64,000 nt of DNA, taken from NCBI RefSeq assembly GCF_003202405.1, contig NZ_QJHL01000001.1, positions 310,001-374,000 on the forward strand, read 5' to 3'. Positions within the stretch are counted from its first letter, which is position 1. Each line of letters opens with the position of its first letter. The position numbers and the translations under genes were made by a program. The notes under the pieces are model-generated. The model was not told the origin of the DNA and did not search any database. It saw only the letters and a program-made list of their open reading frames with translations. Below, piece after piece: positions 52,941 to 61,682 of this stretch. The stretch is from Flavobacterium hydrophilum (GTDB lineage Bacteria > Bacteroidota > Bacteroidia > Flavobacteriales > Flavobacteriaceae).

Positions 52941-53051
52941 TTAATCTCTTTTCGGAGTGTTTTTCTTCTCTCTCTTTTCTTCTTTTTTTTCTTTAGCCGT
53001 TTTTAGTGGTTCTTTTTTTGCTGTTTTTTTAGCATCCTGACTCTTTGCCAT
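52941..53051 (-). CDS. 36-residue Lys/Glu-rich small protein
   Basis: Start ATG at 53051, stop TAA at 52941. The peptide begins MAKSQDAKKTAKKEPLK and continues as a highly charged Lys/Glu helix ending TPKRD. About half of its residues are Lys, Glu or Arg. Similar tiny basic proteins beginning MAKSQDAKK are, as far as I recall, common in Flavobacterium genomes; the function is unknown and a nucleic-acid-binding role is only a guess. It is too short for many gene callers. A terminator lies directly downstream at 52878. Confidence 0.65.
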   Translation of the reverse strand: MAKSQDAKKTAKKEPLKTAKEKKEEKREKKNTPKRD

Positions 53052-53118
53052 AATATATTTATTTTAATTTAAATTATTTATATACAGGTAAATGTATGCT
53101 TTTTAAAATCTTAAAAGC

Positions 53119-53152
53119 ACAAAAAAATCCCCAATTTCAAAAATTGAGGATT
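53119..53152 (-). terminator. Rho-independent terminator
   Basis: Arms 53126-53137 and 53141-53152 (one mismatch), followed on the minus strand by seven T. It ends the gene at 53175. Confidence 0.85.
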
Positions 53153-53174
53153 AGTATGTGTTTTATAATTGAAA

Positions 53175-53948
53175 TTAATTTCGTTTCAATACCTTATATT
53201 GCTCATAACAGGCGCTTATAGCATCCATAATCTGTAAATCATTTGCTTCCTGAATAAAAGCTTCTGAGTAGCTGCAACGCTCTAAAATTTGAGGAATTTC
53301 ATCTTTGCTTATCCCTAAAAGAACAGCTACTGTTTCACGATCATATTTTGATTCTAATAAATTCCGAACAGTATCATCTTTTCTCATTTCTTTGAGTTTT
53401 TTGAGTTCTCTTCCGTTTTTGCCAAAGAAATTATATAACATATCAGCGGGATTAAAAATAGAACCCAAAACTTTTCCGAAAGCGTTTGGAGAATATTCAC
53501 CTGCTTCGTAACCTTGTGTAAGGCCGGAAATGCTGTAACGGTAGTTTTCTTTTGTTGGAATTAATTTCGAATCAACTTCAAGGTAACCGGTTAAATTAAA
53601 AGGAGCAATAACAACTTCTTCAAGAGCAATTGCTTTTTCTGTAAGCTGAATTCTTGTAACTTTATTTTTTACCCAGTCGTTTGTTACTCTGATTCTTAAA
53701 GATTGAAAACCTAAAATAGAAAAATGAAGTGTATCATTAACCTGAACATCTATTTCAAAATACCCTTTTCCATCAGACATAGCACCACGCACTTTATTGG
53801 TGTTAATGACATTTACATTAGGAATAGGCTCTTTACTATTATCGTTATAAATGTAACCAGAAACCCTTTGAGGAACTGTAGATACAGTTTCTTGTGCGAA
53901 ACCGATGGTTGATAATAGTGTAAAAAAGAAAACTGCGAAATATTTCAT
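53175..53948 (-). CDS. Exported carboxypeptidase-regulatory-like domain protein
   Basis: 257 residues. Signal peptide 1-18 (ending IGFAQ), then a CarboxypepD_reg-like beta domain (about 28-108: RVSGYIYNDNSKEPIPNVNV, GYFEIDVQVNDTLHFSILGF). The last about 150 residues are helical with no catalytic motif (NAFGKVLGSIFNPADMLYNFFGKNG). Common type of exported Bacteroidota protein; function unknown. Single-gene unit with a strong terminator. Confidence 0.85.
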   Translation of the reverse strand: MKYFAVFFFTLLSTIGFAQETVSTVPQRVSGYIYNDNSKEPIPNVNVINTNKVRGAMSDGKGYFEIDVQVNDTLHFSILGFQSLRIRVTNDWVKNKVTRIQLTEKAIALEEVVIAPFNLTGYLEVDSKLIPTKENYRYSISGLTQGYEAGEYSPNAFGKVLGSIFNPADMLYNFFGKNGRELKKLKEMRKDDTVRNLLESKYDRETVAVLLGISKDEIPQILERCSYSEAFIQEANDLQIMDAISACYEQYKVLKRN

Positions 53949-54061
53949 ATCCTGATTTAAAGCACTAAAAGTAGTAAATCGGGATTAAATATTTCGCAGT
54001 ATCATAATATAATTATCAGAAAATTAACAAAGACAGTAATAGGATTCTTAGATGTAAGAAA

Positions 54062-54099
54062 AAATCCCAAATTCCAATTATATCTGGAATTTGGGATTT
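54062..54099 (-). terminator. Rho-independent terminator of the DEAD-box gene
   Basis: A perfect 15-bp stem (54062-54076 with 54085-54099), followed on the minus strand by a T-rich tract. Confidence 0.88.
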
Positions 54100-54122
54100 G
54101 TATTTTTAAGATATTAAATTAT

Positions 54123-56024
54123 TTAATCTCTTCTTGGTCTTCTTGGTCTTGGCGAATCACCAAAGCTTTCTGAACGTCTTGGAGCTCTGTCTGAACCTCC
54201 TTCGTTTCTTTTGAAACCTCCTTCTCTTGGTGCAGAATTTCTTTCACTTCTAAATCCTCCTCCAGAACCTTCGCGTCTTGGAGCTGAACTTCTTTCACTT
54301 CTGAATCCACCACCGGAACCTTCACGTCTTGGAGCAAAGTTTCCTTCTCTTCTTGGTCCGCCAGAACTACGTCCGCCGCCACGGTTATTGTGGTCACGTC
54401 TTCCGCCACCGTCATTTTTAGAAATTTCAACATTAATGCGACGTCCTTCTAGTTGTACGTTGTTTAATACTTCCATTACTTTGTCAGTGTGTTCCGGATC
54501 AGTATTGAAGAATGAGAATCCTTCTTTTACATCTACTTTAAAAACGTCATCACGACCTAAGTCTAATGTTTCTTTTAAGTAATCTTTTAGCGTCATCCAG
54601 TCAAAATTATCTCTTGAACCGATGTTTACAAAATAACGAACTGCTCCGTTATTATTGAATTCTCTTGGCTCAGAATCATTTCTTTCGCGTCTTTCACCAG
54701 ATTGAGAAGATAAATCTCTGTTTTTCTTGTAATAAGCAATGAAACGATTAAATTCTACTGAAACCATTTTCTTAATCAGTTCTTCTTTAGATAAATCTTC
54801 AAGAACATTGTTGATTGCTGGTAAGTAGTTGTCAATTTCGTGATCAACCTCAGTATCTTTAATTTTGTTTGCTAAGTGTAACAACTGAATTTCGCAGATT
54901 TCGATTCCCGATGGAATAGATTTTTCTTCGAATTTTTGTTTGATAATTCTTTCAATAGAAGAAATTTTACGCAATTCACTTTTAGTAACAATTACGATTG
55001 AAGTTCCTAATCTTCCGGCTCTACCGGTACGTCCTGAACGGTGGTTGTAAGTTTCAATTTCGTCAGGTAACTGATAGTTTACTACGTGAGTAATATTATC
55101 AACGTCAATTCCACGTGCAGCAACGTCAGTAGCTACAAGCATCTGAATTTGTCTTCCACGGAAAGATTTCATAACCCCGTCACGCTGTGCCTGAGATAAA
55201 TCTCCGTGCAAAGCAGCAGCACTATATCCATCTTCTATTAATTTTTCAGCTACAGCTTGTGTGTCACGTTTTGTTCTACAGAAAACTACTGAGAAAATAT
55301 CCGGATTAGCATCGGCGATACGTTTTAAAGCTTCGTAACGATCACGTGCATTCACTAAATAAAATTCGTGAGAAACTGTTGCAGATCCTGAATTCTTTGT
55401 CCCAACTGTAATTTCTAATGGGTCACTCATAAATTGTTTTGCAATTCTGGCAACCTCTTGTGGCATAGTTGCAGAGAACAACCATGTACTTTTTTCATCC
55501 GGAGTATCGGATAAAATGGATACGATATCCTCATAAAATCCCATGTTCAACATTTCGTCAGCCTCATCAAGAACACAGTAATCTATGTTTTTAATGTTTA
55601 CCAATCCTCTGTTGATCATGTCCTGCATTCTTCCCGGAGTAGCCACAATAATTTGTGCTCCTCTCTTAATGTCCCTAGCTTGCTCTGTAATACTAGCCCC
55701 GCCGTAAACTGCTACCACATTAATACCTTTCTCGTACTTTGAGTAGTTTTTAAGTTCGTTGGTAATCTGTAAACAAAGTTCTCTTGTTGGCGATAAAACT
55801 AATGCCTGTGTATTTTTGTTGTCAGCATCAATTTTTTGAATTAGCGGAAAACCGAAAGCTGCCGTTTTCCCTGTCCCTGTCTGAGCCAACGCAACCATAT
55901 CTGTATCTTTTTCCAATAATAGGGGAATCGCTTTCTCCTGTACTTCTGACGGATTCTCAAATCCTAGATCTAAAATCGCCTTCAGTAACGATTCATTCAA
56001 TCCTAATTGTTCAAATTTATTCAT
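54123..56024 (-). CDS. DEAD-box RNA helicase with DbpA-type RNA-binding domain and RGG-like tail
   Basis: 633 residues from the ATG at 56024 (an in-frame ATG 8 codons upstream is less likely). Helicase motifs: Q motif near FENPSEVQ, motif I AQTGTGKT, Ia PTRELCLQ, II DEAD, III SAT, V ATDVAARGIDVD, VI HRSGRTGRAG. A DbpA/CsdA-like RNA-binding domain follows (about 460-545: YFVNIGSRDNFDW ... INVEISKND), then an Arg/Gly/Ser-rich tail with repeats. Likely remodels rRNA or mRNA and supports cold growth, as CsdA/DeaD proteins do. A candidate -7 element (TAATTTTG, minus strand 56052-56045) lies upstream. Confidence 0.94.
   Translation of the reverse strand: MNKFEQLGLNESLLKAILDLGFENPSEVQEKAIPLLLEKDTDMVALAQTGTGKTAAFGFPLIQKIDADNKNTQALVLSPTRELCLQITNELKNYSKYEKGINVVAVYGGASITEQARDIKRGAQIIVATPGRMQDMINRGLVNIKNIDYCVLDEADEMLNMGFYEDIVSILSDTPDEKSTWLFSATMPQEVARIAKQFMSDPLEITVGTKNSGSATVSHEFYLVNARDRYEALKRIADANPDIFSVVFCRTKRDTQAVAEKLIEDGYSAAALHGDLSQAQRDGVMKSFRGRQIQMLVATDVAARGIDVDNITHVVNYQLPDEIETYNHRSGRTGRAGRLGTSIVIVTKSELRKISSIERIIKQKFEEKSIPSGIEICEIQLLHLANKIKDTEVDHEIDNYLPAINNVLEDLSKEELIKKMVSVEFNRFIAYYKKNRDLSSQSGERRERNDSEPREFNNNGAVRYFVNIGSRDNFDWMTLKDYLKETLDLGRDDVFKVDVKEGFSFFNTDPEHTDKVMEVLNNVQLEGRRINVEISKNDGGGRRDHNNRGGGRSSGGPRREGNFAPRREGSGGGFRSERSSAPRREGSGGGFRSERNSAPREGGFKRNEGGSDRAPRRSESFGDSPRPRRPRRD
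54232..54333. repeat. Two tandem 51-bp repeats coding the helicase tail
   Basis: Copies 54232-54282 and 54283-54333 are nearly identical and encode 17-residue units of the type SAPRREGSGGGFRSER. A shorter related unit lies next to them. Copy number may vary by slippage. Confidence 0.8.
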
Positions 56025-56218
56025 ATGTATTTTTAAAATAGGGTGCAAAATTACTGTTAATTATTCAGATAAACTAATGCAATTTTAAGATTTGTGTTTT
56101 TGTTATGATTTGATTATCAAAAAGTTATGTTTGAGATAGGAAATGTTTTGGCAAGAAATCAAAAAATACACGTCAGAAAATATAAATTTTACCTATTTAA
56201 ATGTTGTATTTTAAACAA

Positions 56219-56797
56219 TTATTTTGTTGAATTCAGAAAATCAATTAGTTGCTGAGTCGCTTTTGCACGATGACTGATTTTATTCTTTATTTCAGAAGCA
56301 AGCTCAGCAAATGTTTCGGTATAATTTTCAGGCTGAAAAACGGGATCATACCCAAAGCCATGATTTCCGGTTTTATCGAAAGTGATATTTCCTTTTGCAA
56401 TTCCGGTAAATAAATGTTGAGAACCATTTAAATTTAATGCAATAACGGTCTTGAACTGTGCGCTTCTGTCTGACTCCTCTTTTAATGCCTCCAAAAGCTT
56501 ATTCATATTGTCATTGGAATCTTTGTGTTCTCCGGCATACCTCGCAGAATAAACACCAGGCTCTCCGTTTAAAGCGGTCACTTCTAAACCGGTATCATCT
56601 GCAAAGCAATCATAACCGTATTTCTCAGTTACATAATTTGCTTTTAGAACAGCATTTCCTTCAATTGTATCTGCAGTTTCAGGAATTTCTTCGTAACAGC
56701 CAATTTCTTCCAGACTTAATATTTGTATAGATCCGTTTAGAATGCTTTGAATTTCTCTGATTTTATTTTTATTGTTTGATGCGAAAACGAGTTTCAT
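56219..56797 (-). CDS. rdgB: Non-canonical purine NTP pyrophosphatase (RdgB/HAM1)
   Basis: 192 residues. FASNNKNKIREI at the N-terminus (substrate-binding SxNxxK pattern), FADDTGLEVTALNGEPGVYSAR (catalytic Asp) and FGYDPVF near 150. Hydrolyses dITP, ITP and XTP to monophosphates, cleaning the nucleotide pool. Its first 29 bp overlap the end of the DUF2809 gene at 56769-57206, so the two are cotranscribed. Confidence 0.95.
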   Translation of the reverse strand: MKLVFASNNKNKIREIQSILNGSIQILSLEEIGCYEEIPETADTIEGNAVLKANYVTEKYGYDCFADDTGLEVTALNGEPGVYSARYAGEHKDSNDNMNKLLEALKEESDRSAQFKTVIALNLNGSQHLFTGIAKGNITFDKTGNHGFGYDPVFQPENYTETFAELASEIKNKISHRAKATQQLIDFLNSTK

Positions 56798-57206
56798 AGG
56801 ATGATTTTTTTAAAATAATTTTTTCAGTGATAAAGATGAAACTAATGCCAATGGTGTAAGCCATAATATCTGTCCATAAAAAGCCTTGTCCTAAAATATA
56901 CTTTCCAAAAAGTGTTTTTCGAACTGCAATAATCCAGTCTTCCTGATAAAGCTGAAAGAATTCAATACTGTAGCAGATAAGTAATGAAATAAATGCACTT
57001 CGAATCGATTTATGTTTAATGAGAAAGATTCTTGTCAAAATATAAATCATAACAGCATAAAGAAAATCTCCAAAACATAAAGGAATGAAATCAATTTTTC
57101 GTGAAATAATTCCAAGAAAAATGATCCCCAGGAATAGGAGAAAATAATATAGTCTGTATTTTTTCAAATCGGATTTTAGTGAAAACAAAAATACAAAGAT
57201 TCTCAT
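56769..57206 (-). CDS. DUF2809 membrane protein
   Basis: 145 residues with four membrane helices. CFGDFLYAVMIYILTRI and GQGFLWTDIMAYTIGI match the conserved DUF2809 core. Function unknown. Overlaps rdgB by 29 bp; functional linkage to rdgB is not implied. Confidence 0.82.
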   Translation of the reverse strand: MRIFVFLFSLKSDLKKYRLYYFLLFLGIIFLGIISRKIDFIPLCFGDFLYAVMIYILTRIFLIKHKSIRSAFISLLICYSIEFFQLYQEDWIIAVRKTLFGKYILGQGFLWTDIMAYTIGISFIFITEKIILKKSSYETRFRIKQ

Positions 57207-57268
57207 AGGTTTGCTTTATTTTATAAATTTATCAATTCTATAAAACTATCCATTTAAAAAACAACCTT

Positions 57269-58444
57269 ATGAGTTCAAAATTTTCTGTTTTATTTTTAAT
57301 GATTTTAAACTTATTTATTACTGATAATAAAGTTTATTCTCAAAATAACGTTAAGAAACAGCTCGAATATTGTGCAGCACAAGCTTCAAAAACCTTAAAA
57401 ATAATTCCGGATGACGGTACTTTGCCCAGAGCTGTTCTAAATGGTAATAAAGAATGGAAATTTATAACTTATAAAGACTGGACAAGTGGCTTCTGGCCTG
57501 GAGAACTGTGGTATTTGTATGAAGCAACCGGAGATAAGAAATGGAAAACAGAAGCAGATAAATTCAGCAGGTTTTTAACGCCTTTATCAGTAAGTAAAGC
57601 AAATGATCATGATTTGGGCTTTCAGATTTTTAATAGTTTTGGAAACGGATATAGGTTAACAAAAAATAAGGAATATAAAGATATTATTCTGAAAACGGCA
57701 GATACTTTAGCGACGCTTTTTAATCCCAAAGTGGGTACAATTCTATCATGGCCTCATCATAAATCTGAGGGTCATAATACAATCATCGATAATATGATGA
57801 ATCTGGAACTGCTTTTCTGGGCTTCTAAAAACGGAGAAAATAAAAAATTATATGATATTGCCGTTAAACATGCCGAAACGACAATGCAAAATCATTTCAG
57901 ACCTGATTTTTCTTCATATCATGTCCTTATATATGATTATGAAACCGGGAAAAAAATAAAAGGAATTACGGCCCAGGGGTATCGTGATGACAGTATGTGG
58001 GCACGTGGTCAGGCTTGGGCTATTTATGGATTTACAATGGTTTACAGAGAGACAAGAGAGGAAAGATTCTTAGATTTTGCGCACAAATTAGCAAGAATAT
58101 ATCTGGATAGATTAACCACAGAAGATTTAATTCCGTATTGGGATTTTAATGCGCCCGGAATTCCCAATGAGCCAAGAGATGCATCTGCTGCTGCAATAGT
58201 TTCTTCGGCACTTATTGAATTGAGTTCGTTTACAAAAGATGAAAAATTAAAAACAGAATATTTGACAAAATCTAAAAAGATGGTACAGTCGCTTTCAGAT
58301 AGTTATCAAAGTGGAGATGTCAATTCGGCATTCCTGCTTCATGCTACCGGTCATAAACCTGCCGGAAGTGAAATTGACTGTTCTATCAATTATGCAGACT
58401 ATTATTATTTGGAAGCGCTTTTAAGACTTCAAAAGTTGAAATAA
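57269..58444 (+). CDS. GH88 unsaturated glucuronyl hydrolase
   Basis: 391 residues. Signal peptide 1-25. An alpha6/alpha6-barrel glycosidase of family GH88: WTSGFWPGELWYLYEATGD, HDLGFQIFNSFGNGYRLT (Asp near 115), IIDNMMNLELLFWA (Asp near 174) and DDSMWARGQAWAIYG. Hydrolyses the unsaturated uronic acid at the non-reducing end of lyase products (from ulvan, alginate-like, pectin or glycosaminoglycan degradation). The YhcH-like gene follows by 45 bp; no polysaccharide lyase lies nearby. Confidence 0.9.
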   Translation: MSSKFSVLFLMILNLFITDNKVYSQNNVKKQLEYCAAQASKTLKIIPDDGTLPRAVLNGNKEWKFITYKDWTSGFWPGELWYLYEATGDKKWKTEADKFSRFLTPLSVSKANDHDLGFQIFNSFGNGYRLTKNKEYKDIILKTADTLATLFNPKVGTILSWPHHKSEGHNTIIDNMMNLELLFWASKNGENKKLYDIAVKHAETTMQNHFRPDFSSYHVLIYDYETGKKIKGITAQGYRDDSMWARGQAWAIYGFTMVYRETREERFLDFAHKLARIYLDRLTTEDLIPYWDFNAPGIPNEPRDASAAAIVSSALIELSSFTKDEKLKTEYLTKSKKMVQSLSDSYQSGDVNSAFLLHATGHKPAGSEIDCSINYADYYYLEALLRLQKLK

Positions 58445-58489
58445 TTTGTTTTATTTTTACAAAAAAAATACATTAAATTACAATAGAAT

Positions 58490-58939
58490 ATGATTATAGA
58501 TTCGTTAGAGAATGCGGCAAAATATGAAGTTTTGCATCCATCATTCAAAAAGGCTTTTGATTATTTACGTGAAAATGACCTGCAAAATCTTTCAGCCGAT
58601 TTTAAGCATGAAACGGAAGGAGTGAAATTTTTTGGATTTCAGGGTAAAGGAAAAACAACAGAAGAGAGCATGGCAACTTTTGAGTGTCATGATAAAAATA
58701 TTGATATTCAGTTTTGTATTAGTGAAACTGAAACTTTTGCATGGAAACCAAGAGCAAATTGTAAAACACCAAACGGAGGTTATAATGAAGACAAAGATGT
58801 ACGTTTTTTTAGTGATGCACCGGATATGTTTTTTCAACTAAAACCAAACCAGTTTGTAATTCTTTTTCCGGAAGATGTTCATGCTCCTATGATAACTGAT
58901 GGAATGCTGAATAAAATTGTAATAAAAGTTGAAATATAA
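58490..58939 (+). CDS. YhcH/YjgK/YiaL family sugar-anomerase-like protein
   Basis: 149 residues of a cupin-like fold: GKGKTTEESMATFECHDKNIDIQ and FVILFPEDVHAPMI carry the conserved Glu and His metal ligands of the family, whose members act on sugar acids or sialic acid derivatives. Pairing with GH88 suggests a role in handling the released uronic acid (inference). Confidence 0.85.
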   Translation: MIIDSLENAAKYEVLHPSFKKAFDYLRENDLQNLSADFKHETEGVKFFGFQGKGKTTEESMATFECHDKNIDIQFCISETETFAWKPRANCKTPNGGYNEDKDVRFFSDAPDMFFQLKPNQFVILFPEDVHAPMITDGMLNKIVIKVEI

Positions 58940-58988
58940 TTGGGTTCAGTTTGAAGAAATACCTTAACAGCTAATCTAAACCAAAAAG

Positions 58989-59390
58989 ATGATAAAGAAA
59001 ATAACCAAAATTTCATTTTTACTGCTTACCGTAGTATTATTGATAAGTTGTAAAAATACAAAGCAAAAACTTCAGGAATATGTTAGCACTTATAATAATG
59101 AAGCGTCTAATTTTAAAAGTGATAATGTAACGCTTACAACGGCAAGAGGATATATAAACGACAATAAAATTGAATTAAGGTTTGAAACAGATTTAGAGCA
59201 GAACAAATCAAACAAAAAAACGGCTGAAGAAAATTTTCCACTTTTATTGAAAAAAAAACTTAAGAAGGATCAGGCTTTGATGGAATTAATTGAAGAAGGT
59301 GTTGTATTTCATGTTTATTTTTTGGCTGACGATAATACAGTTTTCTCAAAAGAGGTAATCAATAAGAAAGAAATAAATAAATTTCTATAA
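58989..59390 (+). CDS. Lipoprotein, first of a tandem pair
   Basis: 133 residues with a lipoprotein signal peptide and lipobox LLIS-C (Cys at about 22) followed by KNTKQKLQEYVSTYN. It is paralogous along its whole length to the lipoprotein at 59631 (shared CKNTKQK, NDNKIE, ELIEEGV and VYFLA blocks). No named family. Probably anchored in the inner or outer membrane facing the periplasm. Confidence 0.8.
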   Translation: MIKKITKISFLLLTVVLLISCKNTKQKLQEYVSTYNNEASNFKSDNVTLTTARGYINDNKIELRFETDLEQNKSNKKTAEENFPLLLKKKLKKDQALMELIEEGVVFHVYFLADDNTVFSKEVINKKEINKFL

Positions 59391-59423
59391 TTTTTAGAAA
59401 TATAAAAACAAGATTTTAAAAAG

Positions 59424-59467
59424 AAAAAAACAGCCTCTTTAATTGCTATTACTGAGGCTGTTTTTTT
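59424..59467 (+). terminator. Rho-independent terminator
   Basis: A 13-bp stem (59424-59436 with 59454-59467) with a 16-nt loop and eight T after it. Confidence 0.88.
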
Positions 59468-59559
59468 TATATGTTTTTACCTTTCAAAGGTTGTTAGTCC
59501 TATTCTTACATAATTAATTTGTTTTCAATTGGTTAGCTAATTTTGATTTTCGATTAATG

Positions 59560-59590
59560 TTGTTTTTGTGTTAATATTTTATTATGTTTG
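59560..59590 (+). promoter_or_regulatory. Promoter of the second lipoprotein gene
   Basis: TTG at 59560-59562, a 20-nt spacer, TATGTTTG at 59583-59590: full match to the flavobacterial pattern. The two paralogues are therefore separately transcribed. Confidence 0.72.
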
Positions 59591-59630
59591 AGTTAAAAAT
59601 CAAGCAAATTAACCTAAAACCTAAAAAATT

Positions 59631-60068
59631 ATGATTAAAATTACTCAAATCGCATTTGCTTTTGCCGTTGTATTATTGCTGGTAAGCTGTAAAAATACTA
59701 AGCAAAAAATCCAGGAACACGTAACAACCTACAATACTTCGAGTTCTATAAAAGGGTCAAATATTACCAGTACGAGCGCTAAAGCATTTTTAAATGATAA
59801 TAAAATTGAAATAAGAATTGAGACAAATCTGGAAGAAACAGATGAAAACAAAAAAACGTACAGCGATTCATTTCCTGATTTGCTGAAAGTAATGATTGAA
59901 AATAATCAAATTTCTAAAGAATTAATAGAAGAAGGGGTGAAGTTTGATGTTTATTTTTTAGCTTACAATAATTCTATTATAGCAAAACAAGTAATTGGCC
60001 AGGAAGAATTAGCTGCTTTAACAGGTTCTGGTGGCACAACAGATAAAAAAGTGACAGCAAAGCTTTAA
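59631..60068 (+). CDS. Lipoprotein, second of a tandem pair
   Basis: 145 residues with lipobox LLVS-C (Cys at about 20) followed by KNTKQKIQEHVTTYN. Homologous to the protein at 58989 through ELIEEGVKFDVYFLA, then an extra C-terminal tail (GSGGTTDKKVTAKL). It has its own promoter at 59560 and terminator at 60096, while the first copy does not show such a promoter. Function unknown. Confidence 0.82.
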   Translation: MIKITQIAFAFAVVLLLVSCKNTKQKIQEHVTTYNTSSSIKGSNITSTSAKAFLNDNKIEIRIETNLEETDENKKTYSDSFPDLLKVMIENNQISKELIEEGVKFDVYFLAYNNSIIAKQVIGQEELAALTGSGGTTDKKVTAKL

Positions 60069-60095
60069 TTTAGTTCGGACAGCTAAAATATAACG

Positions 60096-60126
60096 AAGCC
60101 TCTTTTGGAATTAACAAAAGAGGCTT
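60096..60126. terminator. Bidirectional terminator
   Basis: A perfect 11-bp stem (60096-60106 with 60116-60126) between convergent genes, followed by TTT on the plus strand. Confidence 0.8.
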
Positions 60127-60133
60127 TTTGTAT

Positions 60134-61648
60134 TTAATTTCGTTTGATAACATTTTTTAAGTTATCGGGGAAATATAATTCTGAAAGATTAGTGAATTCA
60201 TCGCCTCTCATGAATATATTGATATCAACATTTGCAAAAGAAGTTTTTCCGGCTGCAGCCAAAAGTTCGTTAGCGGCATGAAGTGTATTTTTATGAAAAT
60301 GATATACGCGTTCAGATTTATCGGTAACAACCAAACCTTTCATAAGCATTTTGTTCTGAGTAGCAACGCCTGTAGGACATTCATTATTATGACAGCGTAA
60401 AGCCTGAATGCATCCAAGTGAAAACATAAAGCCACGCGCGCTGTTACACATATCCGCACCTAAAGCAATCGCATGCAGTATAGAATATCCGGATATGATT
60501 TTTCCGCTTCCAATAATGCGTATTTTATCACGAATGTTTAATCCGGCCAAAGTTTTGTTTACGAAAATTAAAGCTGGTTCAAAAGGCATTCCAACACCAT
60601 CTGCAAATTCTAACGGAGCGGCTCCGGTTCCGCCTTCGGCGCCATCAACGGTAATGAAATCCGGATAAATATCTTCGGCAATCATTTCATGACAGATAGC
60701 TTCAAATTCTGCGGTGTTTCCAATACATAATTTAAATCCGATTGGTTTTCCGTTTGATAAATCTCGTAATTGTTTGATGAAATGAATTAATCCTTTTGTA
60801 TCAGAAAAAGCATGATGGCCGGGAGGAGAAAGAATCATTGTATGAGGTTCTACACCTCTGATTTTGGCAATCTGTACTGTGTTTTTAGCAGCAGGAAGAA
60901 CGCCTCCGTGACCTGGTTTTGCACCTTGTGAAAGCTTAATTTCAATCATTTTTACGTTTGGGAGATTGGCTTTTTCAGAGAATTTTTCAGGACTGAAATT
61001 TCCATTTGCATCACGGCATCCAAAATATCCCGTACCAATTTGCCAGGTGATATCGCCGCCTCCGGCAAGGTGAAACTCAGTTAATCCTCCTTCTCCTGTA
61101 TTTTGATAAAAATTACCTTTTTTAGCACCAATATTGATGGCACGAACTGCATTTTCGCTTAGCGAACCAAAACTCATTGCAGAAACATTAAACAAAGAAG
61201 CTGAATATGGTTGCTTGCAGTCTTTTCCGCCAACTAAAACACGAGGTAATTCTTCGTTAACTTTTGCCGGAAAAATAGAATGTTTAATTCCTTCGTAACT
61301 ATCTGTGTTTAAATTTTGTTGTGTTCCAAAAGGCGTACTGGAATCTATATTTTTAGCTCTTTGATAGACTAATGAACGCTGGTTTCTTGAAAAAGGTTTT
61401 CCATCTGTAGATCTTTCAATAAAATATTGCTGGATTTCAGGTGCAATCATTTCAAATAAATATCTGAAATAACCAAGAACAGGAAAGTTTCTTAGAATAG
61501 CATGTTTTTTCTGAACCGAATTAAAAATTCCGAGAACTAATAAAATAGGTAAAATAATTAATAACAAAAAGCCAAGTTTGAAATAATAATAAATGGCTGC
61601 AACAATTAGAAACAATAAGAAGCCGTAGATAAAGAATTTTTTTCTCAT
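60134..61648 (-). CDS. FMN-binding glutamate-synthase-like protein
   Basis: 504 residues. Two N-terminal membrane helices (about 6-42), then the glutamate synthase large-subunit FMN/Fe-S domain: SFGSLSENAVRAI, NTGEGG, KPGHGG, DGAEGGTGAAP, and the Cys cluster in GCIQALRCHNNECPTGVA for the Fe-S centre. The glutaminase and GXGXG domains of full GltB are absent, as in the short FMN-binding glutamate synthase family. Its true substrate is not established. Membrane anchoring is a usual feature of this subgroup. Confidence 0.88.
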   Translation of the reverse strand: MRKKFFIYGFLLFLIVAAIYYYFKLGFLLLIILPILLVLGIFNSVQKKHAILRNFPVLGYFRYLFEMIAPEIQQYFIERSTDGKPFSRNQRSLVYQRAKNIDSSTPFGTQQNLNTDSYEGIKHSIFPAKVNEELPRVLVGGKDCKQPYSASLFNVSAMSFGSLSENAVRAINIGAKKGNFYQNTGEGGLTEFHLAGGGDITWQIGTGYFGCRDANGNFSPEKFSEKANLPNVKMIEIKLSQGAKPGHGGVLPAAKNTVQIAKIRGVEPHTMILSPPGHHAFSDTKGLIHFIKQLRDLSNGKPIGFKLCIGNTAEFEAICHEMIAEDIYPDFITVDGAEGGTGAAPLEFADGVGMPFEPALIFVNKTLAGLNIRDKIRIIGSGKIISGYSILHAIALGADMCNSARGFMFSLGCIQALRCHNNECPTGVATQNKMLMKGLVVTDKSERVYHFHKNTLHAANELLAAAGKTSFANVDINIFMRGDEFTNLSELYFPDNLKNVIKRN

Positions 61649-61682
61649 GTTTATAAATCTTTAAAAATGTAATAATTTGAAA

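Noticed and set aside
54211..54582. 123-codon plus-strand frame rich in Pro/Leu/Ser opposite the helicase tail
   Set aside because: It is the mirror of the repetitive RGG-coding sequence; the periodicity is that of the helicase gene.
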